Made by a program: the position numbers and the translations under genes
Origin: Globodera rostochiensis
Taxonomy: Eukaryota; Nematoda; Chromadorea; Rhabditida; Heteroderidae
NCBI GenBank assembly: GCA_018350325.1
Contig: JAEVLN010000013.1
Location: 2,384,624 to 2,448,623, forward strand
Direction: 5' to 3'
DNA: 64,000 nt
Notes under the pieces: model-generated
Database searches by the model: none
What the model was told of the DNA's origin: nothing
The model's input: the letters and a program-made list of their open reading frames with translations, nothing else
Shown: positions 42,592 to 52,100 of the stretch, in pieces
How the letters are laid out: each line of letters starts with the position of its first letter
How positions within the stretch are numbered: position 1 is the first letter of the stretch

Positions 42592-43888
42592 CGCTGCCGT
42601 GCATTTCGCCTATGTACCACTTCGCCTACGTACCATTTCGCCTATGTACCATTTTGCCTACACAGCCAAAATGTACCACTTCGCCTACAAAGCCAAAATG
42701 TACCACTTCGCCTACAAAGCCAAAATGTACCACTTCGCCTACAAAGCCAAAATGTACCACTTCGCCTACAAAGCCAAAATGTACCACTTCGCCTACGTAC
42801 CATTTCGCCTACACAGCCAAAAAATACCATTTCGCCTATAAATTTAAAAATTCGATTTTCTTGGCTTATTTCTTTGACTAATTGATGGTTTATTTACAAA
42901 TTAGATTCAGTCGAAAGCAATGAATCATAATCCATCCTTGAACAAGTATAATAGATTTAGATAAAGGGAAATGAATATTGAAAAATTGGTGCGCTGCAAA
43001 ATTGAGGGACTGCAGAAGATGAATAAGCACTACATTGCAGTAGAGCAAAGTTCGGTTCGAGAAGAAGAAACAAATCAGTCAATGCTTCATCGCGATTCGT
43101 CGATCACTTCTGTTGGAGACGAAAACTTGGAGCCTGTTGAATTTGAACTGGGAAAGACGATACGAGGAAAAGAGTGCGCGTGGTATAATGGTATGTCTAA
43201 TAAAAATCACCCCGCTTTGTCGGACTTTTTGCGCGCAGTTTCGGATGATGCTGACAAACAGCATGACATATATCGCTCAGCCCGGCTACATCGAAACATT
43301 CAGCTTCGCCACAAGAAATTTGTTTTGCAGGAACGTGCGATCATGACCACGCTTCAGGATGCCGAATATGGGCTCCACAATCGAGCAGGACGAATGACGA
43401 GTTTTTAAAATTTTAAAAGAGATTATTCACCAATTATCCCAAATGTTATCCCGTGATTTTTCTTTTCTTCGTCACTATTCGGTTTACTCATCTTTTATGC
43501 TGGTATCCTTTTATAATTCTATTACCAAAATCTATTCAATCATTCATTTTGTATCATTTTTTTTTGTCAATGGAATGAGTTAATAAAATTGAAGCTACTG
43601 CTTAAATAGTTTGTCAAAGAAAATTAAAAAAAAAAATTGATTTTAAACATTTGTAGGCGAAATGGTACTTTTTGGCTGTGTAGGCAAAATGGTATGTAGG
43701 CGAAATGGTATGTAGGCAAAATGGTATTTTTTGGCTTTGTAGGCGATGTGGTACTTTTTAGCTTTGTAGGCAAAATGGTACATAGGCGAAATGGTACGTA
43801 GGCGAAGTGGTACATTTTGGCTGTGTAGGCGAAGTGGTACATTTTGACTGCGTAGGCGAAGTGGTACATAGGCGAAATGCAGCCGCGC
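42592..43888. mobile_element. Foldback element E carrying a deleted MULE gene (TTCGCCTA arms)
   Basis: The left arm has CTACAAAGCCAAAATGTACC ACTTCGC words (42600-42836), and the mirrored right arm is GTAGGCGAAATGGTAC-type (43655-43880). The ends read CGCTGCCGTGCATTTCG and, on the other strand, CGCGGCTGCATTTCG. Flanks TAAAAACGG (42583-42591) and CAAAAACGG (43889-43897) match at 8 of 9. Between the arms lies one ORF related to the MULE transposase at 3510-4645. Confidence 0.82.
42971..43408 (+). CDS. Internally deleted MULE transposase ORF (145 aa)
   Basis: Residues 1-75 (MNIEKLVRCKIEGLQK ... VEFELGKTIRGKECAWYNG) align with the N-terminus of the transposase at 4645-4409. The two diverge exactly where the other copy has its first splice donor (GGTATGTCTAA). 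Here the frame reads on into SDFLRAVSDDADKQHDIYRS and a basic, helical tail (ERAIMTTLQDAEYGLHNRAG), which looks like a MULE C-terminus. The FLYWCH finger and catalytic DDE region are missing. It is either a plain deletion derivative or a truncated protein that might interfere with transposition; the ORF has remained open. Confidence 0.6.
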   Translation: MNIEKLVRCKIEGLQKMNKHYIAVEQSSVREEETNQSMLHRDSSITSVGDENLEPVEFELGKTIRGKECAWYNGMSNKNHPALSDFLRAVSDDADKQHDIYRSARLHRNIQLRHKKFVLQERAIMTTLQDAEYGLHNRAGRMTSF

Positions 43889-44544
43889 CAAAAACGGATA
43901 ACAAATAGAAATTTTTCAAAAAATCATAAATGTTGAAATCATAGATTGGATGATGTCAAATGATAAATCTGATGTCATTTTCGTGATTTCCGTTCTCGAT
44001 AACCCCGGAGTACTTCTCAGCTGATTTTTAAAAAAAAATTCGGGGACCTATATAAGACACCATTAACATTTTTTGTTTAAGAAACATATTTTTTTTAGTA
44101 TCTGTTTATTTTTTTAGTATATGTTTCTTGTCTTTTTATTTTACAAAATTTAAGTTCAAAAATTTTTCCTGCCAACCAGACTCAGTCGGCCAGACTCAGT
44201 TGGCCTAGACTCAGTTGACCCTGACTCAGTTTGGTCAGACTCAGTTGGCCAGACTCAGTTGGCCAGACTCAGTTGGCCAGACTCAATTAGCCAGACTCAA
44301 TCGGCCAGACTCAGTTGGGCCGTTCCCCACCCCGACTGAGTAATTTATTTTTTATCACTTTCGGTGAGCATCTATGGTGGACGAAGCAAATAATCGAAAT
44401 TAATATTTTTTAAAATTGGTAATTATTGGACCAATTTTCTTAACAAATTCGTTAAATCTCAAAAAAAATTTCCCGGACTCTTATCACTCCTAAATGACCG
44501 GATTTTTAAATTTTTGGCCGAAAATCTGTTAACAAAATTTTCTC

Positions 44545-44735
44545 GGCGGCGCCTATCGGCACCGCCAAACCCCCCCCCCCCCTCTCCCACCCCGCCTCAA
44601 AAGAAAAATAGGCCTAAATAGAGCCACTGACAGGGCCTTAGCCAGAAAAAGTTTTAGGGGCAACAATAAATAGTCGTAGGGTGGGGAGGGGTGGGGAGGG
44701 GTGGGGAGGGGTGGGGAGGGGAGGGGGGGGGGCAT
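44545..44735. repeat. Palindrome repeat and GGGGTGGGGA simple repeat
   Basis: GGCGGCGCCTATCGGCACCGCC (44545) is followed by poly-C. A GGCCTTAGCCAGAAAA MITE-type end (44634) and five to six copies of GGGGTGGGGA (about 44680-44735) come next. Confidence 0.75.
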
Positions 44736-46192
44736 TTTGGGGGTTTATTACGTTTCTTACGCAATTTTTTTCAAATTTCAAAATTTTTTATTTTTTAGAA
44801 ATGGAAGCAGTCCGACGATGACAATAGGAACCACCGGGAAAATTTTTGGGATTTTTGTTAATAAACCTCATCAAAATTTAGCAAAATTATGCATTTTTTC
44901 GGAGTTTCGGGAAATTTTTCAAAAAAAAAATATGTTTACGTAAGAGTGGAGGGGATTTCCGGCGTGGAAATTTACAAATATGGCAATCTTTGTTAAGAAA
45001 ATTGAAGCAAAAGCTCAGAAAGATGTGATAAATTTATTTCAAAAATTCTTTTTTTCTCAACATTGATTTTAAAGAAAACTGAATTCGTCAAACCAAAAAA
45101 ATGAAATAAAATTTGCCAAAACCGCTTTCGGTTTTCGGTTAACCGGGTGTCGGCCAGAACCAAAAACCGGTACCCCCGGTTTAAAACCGACCGCCCACAA
45201 CCCTAGTCTTTAACTTCAATTTTTATCATATCATTTTTTTGAGATTTTGCTTTACTTTTAGGGGGTGGAGGTCAGAAAATTTTTTGAAATTTTGACTATT
45301 TTTTAAGAAAGGTCATCAAAATTTTAGCAAAATTAAGCATTTCGGGGAAAAAACTGGTTTACGTAAGAGTGGAGGATGTCCGACGGGGAAATTTTTTGAA
45401 CATTTTAATGATATTTGTTAAGAAAATTGAAGCAAAAATTCAGGAAGACGTGATGAATTTATTTCAAAAAATCTTGTTTTGCTTTTAATTAAAAATATTT
45501 AAAAACTATTAAAACATTTTTATTATTGGGGCAAGATTATACGAGTAGAGGAAAATGATAAATTAGTGTTGCCCTCAAGCGGATTCGAACCCGACACACA
45601 ACATTTGACTCGTCGGAAGACAAACCACTAAGACACCGAACCAGTTGTTTTCTCAAATTAGTCAGCTTACATAATGGTGTAAGATCGTTCACGCTGCTTG
45701 CCTCAGTAAACCAAAAATATTGAAATTGTCGCTCGCTGATGCCATCATTAGGGGTGTACATTTAGTCCCGGTCCCGGCGGGACCAAAAACCGGGAAATCC
45801 CGTCTCGGTACCGGTCCCTTCCTACCCTACCCAAACCTCCGCATTTTAGTCATTTTGTTTGGGGAGTGTGCCGATATGTTGAATATACATGGACAGATTT
45901 TGTCCGGAAGTCATTCGCGATAACATTCATTCGTCTCAGCTTCCGTCCGTGCCATTCGCCTTTCCCTAATTTGTTTTGTTGGCCGGATCATCCCCATCCC
46001 CCCCATCCCCGACGGACTTTGCCACCAAATAAGTGGTGGCATCCACGCCCATTGCCCCCAAATCCTCCATTAGCTGATTGGACCGACGGATTGTACCGCA
46101 CCCAATCGGTTTAGTTGGGTGTTTAACTTCCTTCATGGCTTCTCCCAATCCGTTGCTTTCCTTACAAAGTCTTCGCCCATTTGTCCCGGACG

Positions 46193-49100
46193 ATGCTTTA
46201 CCTTGTGCACCCCCTGCTCCTCTTTTTCTTCTTGCGCCATGTTAGCCTCCAGCAAAATGACTCTTCAACCATATCGGCCACTTCCAACTCTTCCCGGTCT
46301 TTAAATGCTACGATAAACCACCACCCGACGAATGGACTCAAAGTGAGTGATTGGCTGAGTTTTGAGTTTGATCACTACCCGTTTTGTGCTTTAGGGGCGC
46401 TTTTCTGGCAATGATACTTCGGAGACGACCACGTCCCGTTCATTGGAGTTGATGAACAACCCCAAATTGAGGTGCCCTCCTCCCTCTTCTTGGGCACCCT
46501 ATTCTCTCTCTCCCTTCACCTTTCAGCGGGTTCAAAGTGCGCATTGGTCACATCGGAGCAGTGAATGTAATGCCGAAGGCAGAACAAATTCTGGAGATAT
46601 GTCGGAAGGAACTGTGGAAGGAGGGCGTGCTTAGCGAGGACTTTGACGTTGAGTGAGTGGGCGAGCTTAAGGGGGAGGCGACGGGTGCCGGCAGGTCACT
46701 GCTGAGGTTTCTGTTTCAGGATTATTTCCCAGATGGGCTGTGGAGAAAGCTTTGAAGGCGTGGCGGTCGGGGCGGACATGTTCCATCAGCAGAATGTGAA
46801 GGCGTTTATTGGGCCGTACTGTAACGCGGAGATGGACGCGGTGAGTGCGTTGAAATTGCGGTTACATAAAGGAACCGAATTAAAAATTGTTTTAAGGTGA
46901 GCAAAATGGCCGCTTTCTGGTTTGTGGGGCTATTGGCCACATTTATGAAAAGGCCTCCCTTTCCTTCGAAGGAATGTGCCCATCATTGGCTACATGGCCG
47001 CTAACAACATTTTCTCCGACAAAAACATTTACAAAACCTTGGCCCGCGTGTCGCTTCGCACGGTGACAATGAACGAATTCGTTCGGTGGCCGCTTTCCCT
47101 ACAATTGATGCCCCCTTTTAGACGAACTCTCTGGCCCTGGCGGTGTACTTTCTCCTTCGCCATTACAATTGGAATCGGGTGGGTTCAGCAGGCCAAAAGG
47201 AGTCAACAAAAACTTCATTTTCTTAGGTGGCCATTGTGACCAATACAGGTAACGCCCGACCGACCAACCTTTTAGAACAATGATCACCAAAAACAAAAAA
47301 TAGGTCCGATGGCATTTGAACGCACGCAGGCTTTTGAGGAAGTATTCCATTCGAAACACATAAACATCGTGAAGAAAGTGCTGTTCGAAGAGAACGCCGA
47401 CGCGAAAACGATACTGGCTAGTGGCTACTTGGAAGACCTGAAGAATTCGGCAAGAGGTCAGTGGAATGTGCCCAATTGGTTGGAACTTCGGTCATTCGTT
47501 TTTCATCAGTGATTATCGGTGTGTTTTCCTCCACCCGCGAGATGACCAAGGAGTTTATGCAGGCGGTCAGCTCCGCCAACCTGAAGACCCACGAATTTGT
47601 CTTCATCCTGCCCTGGCTGCAAGCCGAGGCCAAAGACTCGTCGCCATGGATTGGCGCCGACGGGCAAATAATCCAAAATGTGCGCGATTACTTCACCGGA
47701 TCCATCATTGTCGGTTTCCCTGCAGTTTCAACCAATTCGCCCATTTTACTCACAAATCAGATCGACGATGTTAACGGGTTCGACAACACCATTCTGGCAC
47801 CATTCAAAGAACGCATCGAGTCTAATGGTCTTTTGGTGGACAACCTGAACCTGGTCAGAACGTCACATCAGTTGGGCTTTCAATCAACAGATATTCCCGT
47901 TCAGCAAAACATTTACGGATACATTCATTTGTACGATGCGCTGAAGCTCTATTCATTAGCTGCCCGAATGGCACTGAACGAGACAGGCGGAAACCCGAAT
48001 GTGACCATCGACGGACGCTTTCTGTGGAACAAAATGCGCCGAATGCAATTTCCTGGTGCCATTACTCATCCAAAAAGTGGATGCCAACCAATCCTTTCAG
48101 GTCTTGTCAGTGCCGAGGGGGTCTCTTCTGGACTGGTGAGGAAGGGGGGGGGAGAAAGGGAGAGGATGAGGCACCCTATGCCAAAAGCATCCGCACATTA
48201 GGGGGGGGGGGCTTTTTTTGTGAACAAAAGGCTTTTAGGTGGTGATGGACGATTTGGCCGAACGTGCTGCCGTTTACGCTGGTAAGTGCAAAAGGGTTGG
48301 GGGTTTATGGTAGGTAACGGAAAACATTTGTCGCCTTCAGCGTTTTATGTTGCTCCAAACCGAGACGATGTGATGAAGATGGTCTGACAATGGACAACAA
48401 TTCAATTCAATTCGTTCATTCATTCACTCTTTGGCACGCTATTCTTTTAGGTGGAAATGGCCCCTTTACCAAGTCCAAACTGTGATGGGATCATCAACAA
48501 AAGTGGCTGTTTTGAGCTCAAATTAGCCGACCTTTTGACGGGCTTTTGGCCTTCCGCCGACGGCCGACTTCCGCCAGACGAAGTAACAGTCGCGCTATTC
48601 ACAAAATCCTTTGTCAATTTCAAAAATAAAGCCCGTCTGCGGCTTCCGCAACGAAAGATGCGATTACACGCTGATGATCATCATTGGCATCCTGGCTTTG
48701 GTCGCACTGCTTGGAGCCGCTGCCGGGTTCATTTTCTTCCGCATTCTGTTCGACCCTTCGCGTCTCTCCCAATTCAAGTGCCTTTTTCTGCAGGGAGAAT
48801 CGAGCCCTTTCCCGAACTTCGTGGCGCATTTTCCGCGATGATATGCGCATTGTCAGCATTGAGGAAATGAAGTCAATGGTTAATGCTCCCTCACCCGTTC
48901 ATTCTGATCAAAACCTTCCCCAATAAATTGGAGTTGTCCATCGGCTCCTCCAAAACCAAAATGTCCAATATGGCCCGATTTGCCAAGCATCACGCTGTGA
49001 TCGGCACCAACACTCACGCGTCCTTCCATTTGTACCCCCAGCGAAGACCAATCTCATTCTCACGAATCGACCTCCAACTGCTGACGCTGATGAAGCAGCT

Positions 49101-52100
49101 GGTACACGACAATTTGAACCCGTTCATGGGGATCGCCTTCAACGAAAAGGACGAACTGCTGGTCTTGTGGAAATTCTGCTCTAGGGGCACAATTCAGGTG
49201 GAGCAAATGGGAAATGAACGGTAAGCATGGACAGTCTCAAACACTTCAGGACATCATTTACAATGAGAACGTGACCTTGGACTCCAAATTCCACGCGGCA
49301 TTCGTCCGTGACATCACTCTGGTCCATCCCATTGCTGCGATCACTTAGGCTTTTGGGAACAAAACAAAATTTAGGGGTTGGAATATTTGCACATGTGCCC
49401 GATCGGATACCATGGATCGTTGACCCCTTGGGCATGTTTGATCGACCGGAATTGGTTGGTATTTGGGTTTTGTGGAATCGACAGAAAAACGAACTCTATA
49501 AGCGGTAGTAGACTAATTGCATTTCAGGATGGTCAAATTGACGGATTATGCCATTGCCAATTGTATGGGTAAGTGAATGCCCCGGGGGGGGGGGGGAGGA
49601 CATCGATGGAATTTAATTTCTGCCTAAACTTTGTCTAAGAGCGTTGGGAGAAGTCGGGTTGCAATTTCGAGGAGACGCTGAAGGACGGGGAAGATAAAAG
49701 TGGCGCATCACAGACAACGAGTGAGTTGGGTGGGGGTAGGGGGGGGGGGTAATTTGAGGGGGGGGGGGGGGTAATTTGAGGGGGGGGGGGATAATTTGAG
49801 GGGGGGGGTAATTTGAGGGGGGGGGGGGGTTTAATTTGAGGGGGGGGGTAATTTGAGGGGGAGGGGTAATTGAGAGGGGGACGGTAATTTGAGGGGGGGG
49901 GGGGAAAATTTGAGGGGTGGGGGGGTAATTTTGAGGGGGGGGGTTTAATTTGAGGGGGGGGGGTATTTGAGGGGGGGGGGTTAATTTTGAGGAGGGGGAG
50001 GTAATGTGAGGGGGGGGGGGATATTTAGGGGGGGGGGTAATTTGAGGGGGGGGTAATTTGAGAGGGCCGAGGTAATTTGACGGGGGGTGATATTGGGGGG
50101 GGTAATTTGAGTGGGGGGGGGTTAATTTGAGGGGGGCGGGGGTAATTTGATGGGGGGGGTAATTTGAGGGGGGGGAGGATAATTTGAGGGGGGGGGAGTA
50201 TTTGAGGGGGGGGTAATTTGAGGGGGGGGTAATTGGAGGGGGAGGTATTTGAGGGGGGGGGATAATTTGAGGGGGGGGGGGTAATTTGAGGGGGGGGTAA
50301 TTTGAGAGGGGGAGGTAATTGAGGGGGGGGATAATTTGAGGGGGGGGGGGGCTAATTTGAGGGGGGGGGGGTAATTTAGGGGGGGGGGTTAATTTGAGGG
50401 GGGGGGGATAATTTGAGGGGGGGGGTCATTTGAGGGGGGGGGTAATTTGAGAGGGGGAGGTAATTTGAGGGGGGGGGGGGATAATTTGAGGGGGGGGGTA
50501 CTTTGAGGGGGGGGGGTTTAATTTGAGAGGGGAGGTAATTTGAGGGGGGGGGGAAATTTGAGGGGGGGGGGGTAATTTGAGGGGGGGGTAATTTGAGAGG
50601 GGGAGGTAATTTGGGGGGGGGGGGATAATTTGAGGGGGGGGGGTAATTTGAGGGGGGGGGGTAATTTGAGGGGGGGGGTAATTTGAGGGGGGGGGGTAAT
50701 TTGAGAGGGGGAGGTAATTTGAGGGGGGGGGATAATTTGAGGGGGGGGGGTAATTTGAGGGGGGGGGTAATTTGAGAGGGGGAGGTAATTGAGGGGGGGG
50801 GGGATAATTTGAGGGGGGGGGGTAATTTGAGGGGGGGGTAATTTGAGAGGGGAGGTAATTTGAGGGGGGGGGATAATTTGAGGGGGGGGGGGGGTAATTT
50901 GAGGGGGGGGTAATTTGAGAGGGGGAGGTAATTTGAGGGGGGGGGGATAATTTGAGGGGGGGGGTAATTGAGGGGGGGGGGATAATTTGAGGGGGGGGGT
51001 AATTTGAGGGGGGGGGGGTAATTTGAAGGGGGAGGTAATTTGAGGGGGGGGGGGGATAATTTGAGGGGGGGGGGGGTAATTTGAGGGGGGGGGTAATTTG
51101 AGAGGGGGAGGTAATTTGAGGGGGGGGGGATAATTTGAGGGGGGGGGTAATTTGAGGGGGGGGAGGTAATTTGAGGGGGGGGGGATAATTTGAGGGGGGG
51201 GGGTAATTTGAGGGGGGGGGGTAATTTGAGGGGGGGGGGGTAATTTGAGGGGGGGGGGTAATTGAGAGGGGGAGGTAATTTGAGGGGGGGGGGTAATTTG
51301 AGGGGGGGGGGTAATTTGAGAGGGGAGGTAATTTGAGGGGGGGGGGATAATTTGAGGGGGGGGGGGGTAATTTGAGGGGGGGGGTAATTTGAGAGGGGGA
51401 GGTAATTTGAGGGGGGGGGGATAATTTGAGGGGGGGGGGGTAATTTGAGGGGGGGGTAATTTGAGAGGGGGAGGTAATTTGAGGGGGGGGGGGTAATTGA
51501 GGGGGGGGTAATTTGAGAGGGGGAGGTAATTTGAGGGGGGGGGATAATTTGAGGGGGGGGGGATAATTTGAGGGGGGGGGGGGTAATTTGAGGGGGGGGG
51601 GTAATTTGAGGGGGGGGGGTAATTTGAGGGGGGGGTAATTTGAGAGGGGGAGGTAATTTGAGGGGGGGGGGATAATTGAGGGGGGGGGGGTAATTTGAGG
51701 GGGGGGTAATTTGAGAGGGGGAGGTAATTTGAGGGGGGGGATAATTTGAGGGGGGGGGGTAATTTGAGGGGGGGGGTAATTTGAGAGGGGGAGTAATTTG
51801 AGGGGGGGGGATAATTTGAGGGGGGGGGTAATTTGAGGGGGGGGGGGATAATTGAGGGGGGGGGTAATTTGAGGGGGGGGGGGTAATTTGAGAGGGGGAG
51901 GTAATTTGAGGGGGGGGGGATAATTTGAGGGGGGGGGGGTAATTTGAGAGGGGGAGGTAATTTGAGGGGGGGGGATAATTTGAGGGGGGGGGGTAATTTG
52001 AGGGGGGGTAATTTGAGAGGGGGAGGTAATTGAGGGGGGGGGGATAATTTGAGGGGGGGGGTAATTTGAGGGGGGGGGGATAATTTGAGGGGGGGGGTAA

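Larger units (their letters stand above)
42222..44330. mobile_element. Foldback element F (AACTGAGTCTGGCC arms)
   Basis: The left arm (42230-42282) has three to four AACTGAGTCTGG words; the right arm (44176-44316) has about ten GACTCAGTTGGCCA words. The ends read GGTAGGGGACAACTGAGTC and, on the other strand, AACGGCCCAACTGAGTC, the same pair of ends as elements A and C. CCCCACCCCGAC lies outside both ends. Inside, 43925-44030 resembles the core of element C (ATCATAGATTGGATGATGTC, GATAAATCTGATGTCAT). Confidence 0.75.
42118..45205. mobile_element. Inner hAT-like element (TAGGGTTGTTGGCGG ends)
   Basis: The ends are TAGGGTTGTTGGCGGCGGTC and GACCGCCCACAACCCTA. A perfect 8-bp duplication, GTCTTTAA, lies at 42110-42117 and 45206-45213. 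GGTTAACCGAACCGAAACCG words at the left and CCGGTTAACCG / AAAACCGGTA words at the right are subterminal. It contains the foldback with GACTCAGTTGGCC arms, which in turn contains the MULE-carrying foldback. Confidence 0.93.
41989..45829. mobile_element. Outer hAT-like element (TAGGGTAGGA ends)
   Basis: The ends are TAGGGTAGGACGGGACCGG and CCGGTCCCTTCCTACCCTA. Flanks CCCAAAAC (41981-41988) and CCCAAACC (45830-45837) match at 7 of 8 positions. Subterminal GGGACCGGGA words are seen at both sides. Its own sequence is confined to 41989-42117 and 45206-45829; the rest is a second element inserted into it. A tRNA-like piece lies at 45573-45640 on the minus strand (TTAGTGGTTTGTC, CGGGTTCGAATCCG). Confidence 0.85.

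Noticed and set aside
42600..43880. CRISPR-like regular repeats
   Set aside because: The words are tandem in inverted arms of a foldback with no unique spacers, and the genome is eukaryotic.
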